Source: Phaeobacter inhibens DSM 16374 (GTDB lineage: Bacteria > Pseudomonadota > Alphaproteobacteria > Rhodobacterales > Rhodobacteraceae). Taken from it: a DNA stretch of 64,000 nucleotides. Position numbers and translations under genes: made by a program. Below, piece after piece: positions 23,723-33,851 of this stretch. The stretch lies in the NCBI RefSeq assembly GCF_000473105.1, contig NZ_KI421498.1, positions 2,356,001-2,420,000 of the forward strand, in the 5' to 3' direction. Numbering within the stretch: the first letter of the stretch is position 1; each line of letters begins with the position of its first letter. The notes under the pieces are model-generated. The model had not been told where the DNA came from. It worked only from the letters and a program-made list of their open reading frames with translations, and ran no database searches.

Positions 23723-24195
23723 GTCTCGTGCAGAGGAGCCTGCCCGGACGGCGCCTGATAGGGACGCGTCACATCGCGCAGGGTGACCTCAACCGCCTCA
23801 ACGGCAAGCCGGATTGCACCGTCACCGGCAAGGGTCAGAACGATATGCCCGTCACCATCCGATCCCGGCTCAAAACTCAGCGACAGCAACGAAAGAATCA
23901 GATCGCGCTCCTTCCGATCAACGCCTTGAGAGGCCACCGACAAAACTTGATCGACGACCAGCACACTTTGCACCCGTTCATAAGGGCGACCACGCTGTTC
24001 GGCGGCATCTTTGTCTTCCCAGCGAAACCGGTTCAACAGCAGCGCAAATCGCCGCTCCGCAGGTCGCCAGCTGATCTCCGTCACCGGAAACACCGCATCC
24101 TGCGCAAGCGAGGCAATAATTTCCAGATCCTCAGCGCCAAGGGCGCCAAGATTCAGCGGCGCTTCGCGCCCGTCGTCGAATGTTGCATCTGCCAT
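23719..24195 (-). CDS. DUF2948 family protein
   Basis: 158 residues of the alphaproteobacterial DUF2948 family (NLGALGAEDLEIIASLAQDA, then SWRPAERRFALLLNRFRWED, and RPYERVQSVLVVD). Function unknown. It overlaps the murA stop by 1 bp and the GNAT start by 4 bp. The constant link to murA and hisD suggests shared expression more than shared function. Confidence 0.9.
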   Translation of the reverse strand: MADATFDDGREAPLNLGALGAEDLEIIASLAQDAVFPVTEISWRPAERRFALLLNRFRWEDKDAAEQRGRPYERVQSVLVVDQVLSVASQGVDRKERDLILSLLSLSFEPGSDGDGHIVLTLAGDGAIRLAVEAVEVTLRDVTRPYQAPSGQAPLHET

Positions 24196-25466
24196 TACTG
24201 CTCCTGGATCCGTTCAATCTTGGCACCAACTGAGGACAACTTGCGCACCACATGTTCGTACCCGCGATCCAGATGATAGACACGGCTAACGGTGGTCTCG
24301 CCTTCAGCCGCTAGACCTGCAAGAATCAAGGAGACCGACGCCCGCAGATCAGTTGCCATCACCGGTGCGCCCTTCAGCCCCTCAACGCCGGTTACCGTGG
24401 CATGACCACCCTGAACGTCAATCTGCGCCCCCATACGTATGAGTTCCGGCGCATGCATGAACCGGTTTTCAAAGATCTTTTCTTCCAGAACACTGGTCCC
24501 TTCAGCGGTACACATCAGTGCCATCATCTGTGCCTGCAAGTCGGTCGGGAACCCGGGGAAGGGTTCGGTCACGACATCTACCGCTTTTACCCGGTTATCA
24601 CCGCGGCGTACCGTCAGGCTGTTCTCGTTCTCGGTAATCTCAACCCCGGCAGCCTCCAACTTGTTACAGAAGGCTTCGATCAGGGATCGCTTCCCACCCA
24701 GCAGCTCGACCTCGCCACCGCAAATGGCAGGCGCCAGCATATAGGTCCCCAACTCGATCCGGTCGGTGACAACCGGATGAGTGGCGCCGTGCAGACGGTC
24801 CACGCCTTGAATCGTGATGGTGGATGTACCCTCACCTTCAATCTGCGCACCCATTTTACGCAGGCACTGCGCCAGATCAACGATCTCCGGCTCGCGCGCC
24901 GCGTTATTGATAAGGGTTGTACCCTTGGCCAATGTCGCGGCCATCAGCGCATTCTCCGTTGCGCCGACGGAGACAAGCGGGAAGTCAATGACCCCGCCTT
25001 TCAGCCCGCCCAGAGGCGCCTTAGCATGAACATAACCGTCTTTCAGATCCAGCTGCGCCCCCAGCGCTTCAAGCGCCTTCAAATGCAGATCCACCGGGCG
25101 CGCGCCGATGGCGCAGCCGCCGGGCAACGAGACAACAGCATGACCATCACGCGCCAGCATCGGCCCCAGTACAAGGATCGACGCCCGCATCTTCCGCACG
25201 ATATCGTAGTCAGCGGTGTGATTGTTGATGTCATGGCTCGACATGGCCAACACCTGACCATCCTGCAGCGTTGAAACCTCAGCACCCAGCGACTGCAACA
25301 GCGTTGTCATGGTGCGAATGTCAGACAGTCGCGGTGCGTTTGTCAGCGTCAACGGCTCCTCGCTCAGCATCGTTGCCGGCATAAGCGTCAGACAGGCGTT
25401 TTTTGCACCCGCGATAGGGATCTGCCCTTTCAGTGGGCCATTCCCCGTCACCAAAATCGAATCCAT
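24195..25466 (-). CDS. murA: UDP-N-acetylglucosamine 1-carboxyvinyltransferase
   Basis: 423 residues of the EPSP-synthase fold. It adds enolpyruvate from PEP to UDP-GlcNAc, the first committed peptidoglycan step. It starts [20 protein letters not shown]; the catalytic loop Cys is at residue 118 ([11 protein letters not shown]), so it is the fosfomycin-sensitive Cys type. [12 protein letters not shown]-like and RAGAA/L-type motifs are seen ([34 protein letters not shown]). It is an essential gene expected to head this leftward run after the 59-residue gene. Confidence 0.97.
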   Translation of the reverse strand: MDSILVTGNGPLKGQIPIAGAKNACLTLMPATMLSEEPLTLTNAPRLSDIRTMTTLLQSLGAEVSTLQDGQVLAMSSHDINNHTADYDIVRKMRASILVLGPMLARDGHAVVSLPGGCAIGARPVDLHLKALEALGAQLDLKDGYVHAKAPLGGLKGGVIDFPLVSVGATENALMAATLAKGTTLINNAAREPEIVDLAQCLRKMGAQIEGEGTSTITIQGVDRLHGATHPVVTDRIELGTYMLAPAICGGEVELLGGKRSLIEAFCNKLEAAGVEITENENSLTVRRGDNRVKAVDVVTEPFPGFPTDLQAQMMALMCTAEGTSVLEEKIFENRFMHAPELIRMGAQIDVQGGHATVTGVEGLKGAPVMATDLRASVSLILAGLAAEGETTVSRVYHLDRGYEHVVRKLSSVGAKIERIQEQ

Positions 25467-25472
25467 CTGCCC

Positions 25473-25652
25473 TTACTCCTTAGAACTGCCTGTTGTGGGG
25501 TCGTCTGCCGGACCGCCGGTCTCGTCATCTTTGACCGCACGCGCCTTCGCCTGGGCCTTCCGACGGCCCATATTCGCCTTCAATGCGGCCTTCAACCGAT
25601 CTTCGCGCGTGGGCGCCGACCCGCCATTTTTTGCTGTTTTCTTCTCTGCCAT
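25473..25652 (-). CDS. small basic conserved protein before murA
   Basis: 59 residues from ATG 25652 (MAEKKTAKNGGSA). Charged and disordered, rich in Lys/Ala (REDRLKAALKANMGRRKAQA) with an acidic C-terminal tail (DDETGGPADDP). It starts 7 bp before murA is read, so both share a transcript. Similar small proteins precede murA in related genomes as far as I recall; no function is known. Confidence 0.75.
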   Translation of the reverse strand: MAEKKTAKNGGSAPTREDRLKAALKANMGRRKAQAKARAVKDDETGGPADDPTTGSSKE

Positions 25653-25737
25653 AGATCTTCTGTACCGGAGTGTGAAAAAACCGTCCAGAATGCTCTTGCG
25701 CCCCAGTTCGTTTATGCCTAAAAGCCCCCTCACCGGC

Positions 25738-25812
<75 letters not shown>

Positions 25813-26945
25813 GTCTCCAAAACATTGATATTTCACATCTTTATAAGATAACACATTTGTTTTGAGCGCTTCTCGCTGTGCTTGATTACGTTCCATCTCA
25901 CTCCCTCGCCAACCATTGATAGGGCGGCGCGGGCACGGCCCCCCAGACCATTCGGCGCCCCCCTCATGCCCGGATCCGAATCGATCTGAAACCGAGACAA
26001 TCCTCGATTCGCACAGATTGTCGCACACACAGCGACAACACCTCAGCTCACTCAAGACTGTCAGCGATTAACCGCCGTTGAATCAATTTGTTTGCAATTT
26101 CCTGCGCTCGAATCGCATCGGTTAAGGCTGATTTTAATTTTCACCCGCCAGTCTGAACCTCGAAGGCTCACCCATCTGCAAGCTTGGAGCGGGTGCGGGG
26201 CCGCAACAGCATCGGGTGCAGGAGGGTTGAATGATAGATGCAAAACCAAAGCAACCGCCTGTTCCAAAACTGCGGATATCGACCACTCCGCTTGGTACTA
26301 AGCGACAGGTGAACGACCCAGGCCATTTGAGTCACGCAAAAAAATGGGCGCCGGTGCTACAGTTTTCCAGGCATTGCGTCACACGGCAGATCATACAGGC
26401 ACATACTCAGTGGCTCTGGCCCCTCCCCAGCTTTGACACGAACAAAGGCGTCTGGCTGTCGTTAACATGTGGCCCTGACAACGGCTCGGATCTGGTCAGA
26501 TCGCCAACATTCTCCCACCTCAGATCCTATTGGAAACGACGACGGTATTTCGGCGCGCTTGCCAATCGACAAAAAAATCAAGTGGCCTCCTGAAACTGCT
26601 CTGCCAGAAATCCGCCTATCCGTTGGAGGGATCCCGCCCATTCCAGCGGACTCTCTTTGAGCGCGATGCCGCATCTGGTGTATCCGCTTTGCTTCAGTCG
26701 TAAGGCGCTGAAGATCCGCCCCACCACAAGGGGCGCATCAACGCCTCACCTCCGAGCTTCTGCAGGATCGGTCCGCAAGCCACCAAAAGACGCAAATTAC
26801 CGCCGACAGGGCACTACAGAAAACGACCGCCACCCAGGCGAGCCGACAGCCGGTCGGCCCGTCTGGCGATCAGAAGAGACACCAGCGCGCAGCCTTATCC
26901 AGGCAGCCGCGAGAACCCGAGGCCGCCCTCGATAAGGAACATGTC
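25813..26945. other. 1.1-kb stretch without a convincing gene
   Basis: Open frames here (for example 26231-26593 and 26657-26935) have odd composition, no ribosome sites and no motifs. A 7-bp inverted repeat TTGTCGC/GCGACAA occurs at 26018-26038. There is no second copy of the tRNA-Thr 3' end, so this is not an obvious island scar. It may hold a decayed insert or an unrecognised RNA. Confidence 0.55.
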
Positions 26946-27566
26946 ATGTCGACGATATGGAACTCCATTTTCAGAAAAACCGCCGTGGCCGCTGCCGCAC
27001 TGACCGTGATGAGCGTCTGTGCCGGTATGCTTCCTGCGCAGAGCATCAACAATGATATCAAGAGCCAGCTGGATCAATTTGTCCGACGTGGCACCGAAGT
27101 CAGATTTGAAGGTTATCTGACGGGGTATAGTTATTGGGATAACACACCCCCTGGCAGCGCCGCCATCGCACGTCCCGTCCTGCGACGCCAGGCTGGGGGA
27201 ACCGGGACATATAATGACCCGGTCACCATCGCTGTGGGACACGCCATCCGGCGGGGGCGCCAGACGCTGGATTTCCCGGCGGGCACGCGGTTCTACATTG
27301 AACGCCTGCGCAAATATGCCATCGTGGAAGACGTCTGCGGTGACGGTCATCAACCACAAAATGGCCCCTGCCATACGGGCAAGAATGGCCGCCCGTGGCT
27401 TGATATCTACATCGGGGGCAAGCGGAATTCCGTTCGCGATACAGAAAGATGTATGAACCGACTGACCGGGATGCAGCCGATCCGCCTCAACCCCCGGCGC
27501 GGTTACCCAGTGGCACGCGGTGAGATTTCAGCCAGCGGATGTCAGGTTTTTGGCCCTGTAAGCTGA
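26946..27566 (+). CDS. secreted double-psi beta-barrel-like protein
   Basis: 206 residues; AAGGAAC before the ATG supports the start. A signal peptide is clear (basic MSTIWNSIFRKT, hydrophobic AVAAAALTVMSVCA, then PAQS). The mature part has a Gly-Thr-Tyr-Asn segment (GTGTYNDPVTIAVGH), FPAGTRFYIERLRKYAIVED, four Cys and a final WLDIYIGG, which resembles the barwin/3D-type double-psi barrel with paired Asp. Such proteins bind or cut cell-wall or polysaccharide chains. It is convergent with the DUF3131 gene (7 bp), so it may belong to the same surface-polysaccharide locus. Confidence 0.75.
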   Translation: MSTIWNSIFRKTAVAAAALTVMSVCAGMLPAQSINNDIKSQLDQFVRRGTEVRFEGYLTGYSYWDNTPPGSAAIARPVLRRQAGGTGTYNDPVTIAVGHAIRRGRQTLDFPAGTRFYIERLRKYAIVEDVCGDGHQPQNGPCHTGKNGRPWLDIYIGGKRNSVRDTERCMNRLTGMQPIRLNPRRGYPVARGEISASGCQVFGPVS

Positions 27567-27573
27567 CGCTATT

Positions 27574-29967
27574 CTAGCGGGTGCGACGCTTCAGATGCGC
27601 CAGCGCCTGCAAGACGATCCCGTTTGTGTTGAGGTCGGCATGGTTTTTCATTTGGGCATACCCATCAAGGAACAATCCACTGCTCATTCCAAAACCGTCA
27701 ATCCGGGCGTGCTCTTGTGCCATGTCCAGCATTTTACGAGTGTGCCTGCAGGGTCTGACCGCGTACCAAAGATACGCTGCCTTGGTTGAGAAAATGCCAT
27801 AAGGGCTGCTGGCAACCGGTTCGAACACTACCTCGCGCCCTTTCCTGTAGCTGACGTTCCAACGTGTTTCGTGGCCCAGATCGAAGCCTTGGTAGACAAA
27901 CCAAGGCGCCGTATCGATTGGCGTCTCAGATGGCGCGAGCAATTGACCGGTTTGATCAAAGTGGTGCTTCATCGCGCCCAGAAAGACATCCGTTAGTACG
28001 GCGCATTCAGCAGATGGTCCCAGTTCCACATATTCGAGCAACAGCGGCTCAGTCGGCAGGATGCCAATTTTATCAACCGTATAGAGCAGGTTGACCGTTC
28101 TATCTGCAACCGTTTCTCCGGCAAACGCCTCCCGGTAGGGTGAGCGGGTTTCCGACTGGCCCAGAGCTGGTAGAACCCGGGTCTGGTAGTGCGCACAATG
28201 CGACAGATAAGATGATTGGATACGTGTCTTGAGGATATTGTTAAGGACACCACCCTGCATCAAACCCGCAATCTGCCATTTACCCATCAGCTGCGAACTG
28301 GCGTCCGCAAGCGCGGTATGTTGCGCAGCCCGGGTAACTGCGCTGGTAAGCCGTGCGAAATCACAGGCATCGAACCCTCGCCTTTCAATTGATGCATCCC
28401 GAACATTGATCAGCGTCGGCGGATATGCCGCGTCACCATCCTGAATAACCGGAAGCGATGCCATAATCTTCTTGATGCGGCGGTAGATTCTGTCAGCCGG
28501 TGCCAGCTCCAGCTCAACCGCTGCCAACAAGCCAAGGATCAGACTCCCGACATCCCACATCGTGATCTCGGAGTTGTTGAATGACTTGCCGTTGATCTGC
28601 TTTCTAACCGTCAATGCCAATCCGGTAGCGTTCATTTCTGCCTGTTCGAGGTAGCTATAGGCCAACTCGGCATCAGCCATCATAGCGGCATCGAAAACAG
28701 GTGCCTCTGGCGACAGACTGCTGTCACGTAGCGTGTCTCGTGCTTCAAGCAGAAGCTCATGAGCTGGATCAACTATTCCTGTAGGATAGTTGAGGCAGAT
28801 ACCGTTTGCGGCCGGTACTTTCGCAGAAAGCCGACTGACCGTTTGAGCCTTGTGGACAAACACTGCATCTGGATGACGCACATCGCCACGTTGTGGGGCC
28901 ACATCGTCTGCAAGAAAAATCGGACCTTCGATTGGCTCCCCGTCAGGCCCCAGCCCTGGTGCCCCAAGCCGATGCTGCTCGCCATCACGAGTTTCGACCA
29001 GGAATGCGCCGTCTGCTCGGCGTTCCCCACCGCGCACCAAGGTCACACAGTCTGTGCCCAATCGGGTCCGCGCCTGATCCAGCAGCCCATTGTACCCCTC
29101 AGCACTGCCCGGAAACTCCGGCAAAATGACATAGTGTCTGGAGTGATTCGGCAAGAACGCGCAGCACCGTTTGTAGATTTCACGCGGCAAAACAGACAAA
29201 AGATACCCTGATAGCCGCGCGCGATTGACGCTCGCGGCAATACGCTGACCAACCTCATAAGCGCGGGCCGGGTCAATCGGCAGCTCTGCAACATCCACCG
29301 CAAGAACAGTCCCATCCCCCAATTTGGAAAACAGCCCTGATGTCATCTTCTCTTGCGCGGACCTCAGATCTAAGCGCGCCTTCAGTGGCAACATCAATAC
29401 TGCGGCAGGACCAAGCAACGCCTCGCGCTCAGCCGCCTCAACCGCATCATAGATCACGGTCGTGCACCCCCCGGTCCGCAAACCGTCCTGCCGCAACTCG
29501 CCCTCAAGCTCATTGGTCGACACCGTCGAAAAATGCGCTGGCTGAGCAGCAGCAGCCATAGCGCCGGGCAGCTGTTGATCAATTTGCGAGCGCAGCCCCC
29601 AAAGACTACGCGCCTTAAAATATCCTGTCTTGCGCATCAGATTGCGCGACGCAGGAACGATCTCGACAAATGTGCGGTTTTGGGAGGCGGTATCGCTTAG
29701 CATCGCCAGCAGCGGATGGGTCCTATCCGGTGTGTGTTTGGCGAAGTCTTCGAATGCGACTTCAACGGAGAGTGCAACCCCTTGCGACAGAAATGCAAAA
29801 ATCAAAGAGCCAAGCGCATTTACCGGCAGCGACGGATGTACGCCGGTCAGTAATATGGAAAACGCACGTATCCCCTCGGCCTGCTGAGGCTGCGCCAGGG
29901 CCGGCCAGGTCGTGCTTAGCAGGCCACCTGAGGCCAAACCCAGAAACTCACGGCGTTTCCACGACAT
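27574..29967 (-). CDS. Tat-exported DUF3131 protein, polysaccharide-associated
   Basis: 797 residues from ATG 29967 (MSWKRREFLGLASGG), a twin-arginine signal. The N-terminal half has a polysaccharide-deacetylase-like flavour without clear metal motifs. The C-terminal half is DUF3131, an alpha/alpha-barrel glucoamylase-like domain (NSEITMWDVGSLILGLLAAV, then YPPTLINVRDASIERRGFDA and ending DLNTNGIVLQALAHLKRR). It is probably a periplasmic glycoside hydrolase or polysaccharide-binding protein. It is divergent from the synthase/deacetylase fusion across 209 bp, so both may be controlled together. The substrate is unknown. Confidence 0.82.
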   Translation of the reverse strand: MSWKRREFLGLASGGLLSTTWPALAQPQQAEGIRAFSILLTGVHPSLPVNALGSLIFAFLSQGVALSVEVAFEDFAKHTPDRTHPLLAMLSDTASQNRTFVEIVPASRNLMRKTGYFKARSLWGLRSQIDQQLPGAMAAAAQPAHFSTVSTNELEGELRQDGLRTGGCTTVIYDAVEAAEREALLGPAAVLMLPLKARLDLRSAQEKMTSGLFSKLGDGTVLAVDVAELPIDPARAYEVGQRIAASVNRARLSGYLLSVLPREIYKRCCAFLPNHSRHYVILPEFPGSAEGYNGLLDQARTRLGTDCVTLVRGGERRADGAFLVETRDGEQHRLGAPGLGPDGEPIEGPIFLADDVAPQRGDVRHPDAVFVHKAQTVSRLSAKVPAANGICLNYPTGIVDPAHELLLEARDTLRDSSLSPEAPVFDAAMMADAELAYSYLEQAEMNATGLALTVRKQINGKSFNNSEITMWDVGSLILGLLAAVELELAPADRIYRRIKKIMASLPVIQDGDAAYPPTLINVRDASIERRGFDACDFARLTSAVTRAAQHTALADASSQLMGKWQIAGLMQGGVLNNILKTRIQSSYLSHCAHYQTRVLPALGQSETRSPYREAFAGETVADRTVNLLYTVDKIGILPTEPLLLEYVELGPSAECAVLTDVFLGAMKHHFDQTGQLLAPSETPIDTAPWFVYQGFDLGHETRWNVSYRKGREVVFEPVASSPYGIFSTKAAYLWYAVRPCRHTRKMLDMAQEHARIDGFGMSSGLFLDGYAQMKNHADLNTNGIVLQALAHLKRRTR

Positions 29968-30176
29968 TAGCTTGTCCAACTTTCTGGTTCCGGCGGTGTT
30001 TACCATAACTTGAACGATCCGCGATGCCCATCTTGAATTATCATTAGGACTTTGTTAAAAACTTAATTAGCGGACGCGGAATCGAAATGGTTCGCGCGAA
30101 AGTCAATCTGGCGAAAATCGCCTGCCCCCCAAACGAGTGAATGAAAAAGTAACACGTTATTTGAACGGGTTGGCAA

Positions 30177-33100
30177 GTGATGCATACGACGACTAAAAAT
30201 CGGACGGCGCCAGAGGCAAGGAAACGCAGATCAAAACCATCTGCGCCCCAGGCCCGTGTGCACAAGACATTTCCGACCGAAATCTTACCGGCAGAGATGA
30301 CCAGCTCGACCGACGCCCAAAGGCAGATTTTCAAGGCAGGTACGGCAACTCGCCCGTTTCTTGCCGCCTTGTTTTTTGTGTTGGGATTGGCTCTGGCTGC
30401 GGCCATGATCATCGCAGTCACACAGAGTGTCATCACTGAGTTTAAACTGGCCCGCTCATTGTTTCAGAACAATGCGCCGACAGATACAGTCAATTCGGAC
30501 TGGCGCCGGTTCCTGCCGCAAAGCGACAGTCTTGAGGGTGATGGTGGCTATGACAAGCTGGACAGCGATGGCCCGAGCGTCGCAACGGCGGCGAAAAATG
30601 CCTGCCAAACACATACATCCGCAGCCCGCAGCGCCAGCAACAATCCTTCAACGCTATATGCCTTCGTGACAGCCGATCTGGAAGACGTGTCCAACTCCGT
30701 TCAACGGACCTGCGACACGATTAATGTGTTTGTTCCAGAGTGGTTGATCATCAGTGACGAGGGGATCGACTGGCTGCAATCCGGCAATCAGGATTTTGGC
30801 ACGCCTTACATTGTGCGAACCAATCCATTTGGCGATCACCCCATTCAACCGTTGATGCATGTTCAGGCCACCGCGCTTGAGGAAGACGGCAGCCGCCACT
30901 GGTCCAAGGCCGCAGATCTCGCAACACGGCACGGGTGGTCCGGCCTGTGTTTTGATATGCGCCGGTTGGAGGCACAGAACCTGCAGAAGGCGCTGACCCA
31001 TCTGGATGGCGTGCGAGATGATTTCGCAGCCAAGAGCCTCGAGTCCTGCGCGGTCATTGCCCCCGATCAGATTGAGACCCTTTCCTACGGGGCCGCCTTA
31101 CCTGACCGGGTCATTCTACCTGCGGTTCAAAACAGCTATCGTCTTGGAATATATGAAGAGTCACCGGCCCCTCTGGATTGGTTCCAGACCGTTCTGGAAC
31201 GCGCGCGCAGCATCATTCCCAAGGAAAAACTGGTGATTGGCATGGCGGCTGGCGGGGTGCATTGGACAACTGGCGCGCCTGCGCCCGAATTCATCAGCTA
31301 CGCAGATGCGATGTCTCAGGCGGATCAATACGGGGCCTTTGCAGGCTATGCGCCTGAGAAAGGCCACGGGCTGATTTCCTACATGGATGCGCGCGGTGAG
31401 CGAAACATGATCTGGTATCTGGATGCCGTGAGCCATTACAGCCAACTTCTGAGCATTGCGGAGGCCGGCATCGACGGCTTTGCAATTTGGGGTTTGGGGC
31501 AGGAAGATCCCTCCATCTGGCCGTTGCTCGCAAACGAAGATATTCTTTCGGACAGTGCTTTTGACACGCTACGCGACATTGATCTGAACAGCTTCGTCTC
31601 ATATCGCGGCACTGGGCCCTTCCTGCGGTTCGCCCAAAAAGAGCTCCTTGGCCGCCGTCATGTCACGCGGGATGCCGAGACTCTGATGGTGACAGATGCG
31701 GTCACCGATCCTTTGCCGTTGCCAGTCATTGCGGACCGCTATGGTACCCTTCCGGAAAAATCTATCCTTCTTACATTCGATGATGGACCCGCCCAGGATC
31801 ACACGCAGGATATCCTCGATATCCTGAACGACGCCGAGGTGCCCGCAACCTTCTTCATGGTCGGCAATCAGATGTTCGAGCAAAAGAATGTCGTTGACGC
31901 GTTGGCCCGGTCCGAGTTCGATTTTGGCCTCCACACCTTTTCTCACCCTCGGCTTGATCGAGCTTCTCCGGCACGGGTTCAGGTTGAACTGGCGTTGCAG
32001 TCCCGGATCTTCTCCTGGCTGACAGGCCAAACACCTGTGGTGTTTCGCGCGCCCTACATGCGCGGACCCGGCCCGCTTGAAGGGGATCTGGCGCGTCGGT
32101 TGAAGACCATCATTGACCAGCGCTACCACCTTCTGGGTGCCGATATCGTGCCACCTGACTGGCGCAGCCTCAGTCCCAAGCAACTGGTCGACTACACGCT
32201 GGACGCATTGGATGGCAGCGGTCAGGTCCTGCTGCTGCATGACGGCGGCGGCGCCCGCAGCAACACGATCAGCGCACTACGTCTGCTGATCCCTGAGCTG
32301 AAGGCGCGCGGCTATCAGTTTCTGACACTGAAACAGGCCATGGCGGGGGTCGGCAGCCCCTATGAAACCCGACAGGCGGCCAGTCTCGAACCGTTTGAGG
32401 CGCTTGCCTTCACCGGTTTCGGGAATAGCGCAACATGGGTGGCCTTCCTGGTGCCCTTCGCGGTGCTGCTCGGTGTCATTCGTGCCCTTGTTTTGTTTGT
32501 AATGGCGATCCGGTCCCGCCGAGCCGACCGTACCGACCTGCGCCATCGTACAGGTGATTTCTCCGCCCCGGTCACGGTTGTGATCCCCGCCTATAACGAA
32601 GAGAAGAGCATTCTGAAGACAATCTACAGTGTGCTGGAATCAGACTACCCAAATCTCTCGGTGCTGGTGGTTGATGACGGGTCAACTGACGACACGCATG
32701 AGCTGGTGACCAAGACCTACAAAGACAACCCAAACGTCCAGATCCTGCGCCAACCCAATGGAGGCAAGTGGAAGGCCGCCAATCTTGCCTTCTCGCATGT
32801 GACAACTGACTATGTCGTCGCGATCGACGCCGATACCATCGTCGCACCGGATGCGATCCGCCGTCTGATGCAGCCCCTGCGTAACCCCCAGGTCGGCGCC
32901 GTAGCCGGGAAAATCATGGTGGGCAATTCGAACAACTTGCTGACCAAGCTGGAAAAACTGGAATATACGGTTGCCCAGAACATCGATCGTCGCGCCTATG
33001 AGACGATTAATGCGATCATGGTGGTCCCTGGCGCCTTTGGTGCTTGGCGGACTGAGGCGGTGCGCAAATGCGGCTATTACTCCAGCCAGACCTTAGCCGA

Positions 33101-33707
33101 GGACACCGATCTGACGATATCCCTTTTGGAACAGGGCTATGAGGTTCGCGCGGCCGAGCGTGCCTATGCCTACACCGAAGCACCAGCCTCCGTTGGCACC
33201 CTGATGAAGCAGCGGATGCGCTGGTCCATCGGTATTTTGCAATCCGCATGGAAGCACCGCAGTACCATCCGGAAGGGGCACGCAGTCGGGTTGGTCGGGC
33301 TCACCGATCTCGTTATCTTTGGGGTAATCATGCCTCTGCTTGGCCCGATCATCGACCTGTTGCTGGTGCTCATGCTGGTGCGGTTTGTCTCCAGTTTTGA
33401 TGGCACCACCTTTGATGCCTTCACGGTTCGCGATTATGCCGTGCTCTCTATCTTCCTGGCGTTGCCGCTGCTGGAAATGATCATGGCAGACTATGCTGTG
33501 CGGTCAGAGCCAACCATGCCTCGGTCCATGGTGTTGTTACTGCTGCTGAACAGGCTCATCTACCGCCAGCTTCTGATCATAAATGTCTACCGTTCGCTGT
33601 GGCGGATCCTGACCGGGCGGCTGACAGGTTGGCACAAGCTCCGCCGATTTGGATCTGTTCAGGCTCCTGTCCGACCCACGGTGGCCGCTCGGGCGCGCCT
33701 CAGCTGA
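30177..33707 (+). CDS. GH18-like / NodB deacetylase / GT2 synthase fusion protein
   Basis: 1176 residues. Order: a basic cytoplasmic tail (1-58); TM helix 60-82; a GH18-like periplasmic domain (about 150-470; NVFVPEWLIIS, IPKEKLVIGMAAGG, DGFAIWGLG); a NodB deacetylase (about 525-715) with TFDDGP, HTFSHP, FRAPYMRG and LLLHDGGG; a TM near 745; and a GT2 synthase (about 795-1030) with VTVVIPAYNEEKSI, VVDDGSTDDT, IDADT, EDTDLT and QRMRW near 1012, then several TM helices. The GT2 is of the processive NodC/PgaC/hyaluronan type. One chain would thus polymerise, deacetylate and perhaps trim an amino-sugar polymer. The GH18 acid/base site looks altered (Asp260-Met-Arg instead of Asp-x-Glu). Similar fusions are known in bacteria. 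Confidence 0.88.
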   Translation: MMHTTTKNRTAPEARKRRSKPSAPQARVHKTFPTEILPAEMTSSTDAQRQIFKAGTATRPFLAALFFVLGLALAAAMIIAVTQSVITEFKLARSLFQNNAPTDTVNSDWRRFLPQSDSLEGDGGYDKLDSDGPSVATAAKNACQTHTSAARSASNNPSTLYAFVTADLEDVSNSVQRTCDTINVFVPEWLIISDEGIDWLQSGNQDFGTPYIVRTNPFGDHPIQPLMHVQATALEEDGSRHWSKAADLATRHGWSGLCFDMRRLEAQNLQKALTHLDGVRDDFAAKSLESCAVIAPDQIETLSYGAALPDRVILPAVQNSYRLGIYEESPAPLDWFQTVLERARSIIPKEKLVIGMAAGGVHWTTGAPAPEFISYADAMSQADQYGAFAGYAPEKGHGLISYMDARGERNMIWYLDAVSHYSQLLSIAEAGIDGFAIWGLGQEDPSIWPLLANEDILSDSAFDTLRDIDLNSFVSYRGTGPFLRFAQKELLGRRHVTRDAETLMVTDAVTDPLPLPVIADRYGTLPEKSILLTFDDGPAQDHTQDILDILNDAEVPATFFMVGNQMFEQKNVVDALARSEFDFGLHTFSHPRLDRASPARVQVELALQSRIFSWLTGQTPVVFRAPYMRGPGPLEGDLARRLKTIIDQRYHLLGADIVPPDWRSLSPKQLVDYTLDALDGSGQVLLLHDGGGARSNTISALRLLIPELKARGYQFLTLKQAMAGVGSPYETRQAASLEPFEALAFTGFGNSATWVAFLVPFAVLLGVIRALVLFVMAIRSRRADRTDLRHRTGDFSAPVTVVIPAYNEEKSILKTIYSVLESDYPNLSVLVVDDGSTDDTHELVTKTYKDNPNVQILRQPNGGKWKAANLAFSHVTTDYVVAIDADTIVAPDAIRRLMQPLRNPQVGAVAGKIMVGNSNNLLTKLEKLEYTVAQNIDRRAYETINAIMVVPGAFGAWRTEAVRKCGYYSSQTLAEDTDLTISLLEQGYEVRAAERAYAYTEAPASVGTLMKQRMRWSIGILQSAWKHRSTIRKGHAVGLVGLTDLVIFGVIMPLLGPIIDLLLVLMLVRFVSSFDGTTFDAFTVRDYAVLSIFLALPLLEMIMADYAVRSEPTMPRSMVLLLLLNRLIYRQLLIINVYRSLWRILTGRLTGWHKLRRFGSVQAPVRPTVAARARLS

Positions 33708-33794
33708 TCTCTGGTTAACCGATCGGCGAGCCACCAAAATTCGCCAACGCCAAACCTGAGTGACTGACCACTAGCCGACCAAGGTATCGCACAT

Positions 33795-33833
33795 AAAAAA
33801 CCTGCCCAAGCACGAGGCCTGGGCAGGTTTTTT
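33795..33833. terminator. two-way rho-independent terminator
   Basis: Six A, then CCTGCCCA, an 11-nt loop, TGGGCAGG and a T-run. It lies between the convergent fusion gene and the ABC permease gene and can serve both. Confidence 0.9.
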
Positions 33834-33851
33834 GTTTGCACCGGCGGCGTA

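Noticed and set aside
26231-26593. 120-codon frame after tRNA-Thr
   Set aside because: Odd composition, no ribosome site, no motif; not supported as a gene.
26657-26935. 92-codon frame before the secreted protein gene
   Set aside because: Arg/Pro/Thr-rich and without motif or ribosome site.
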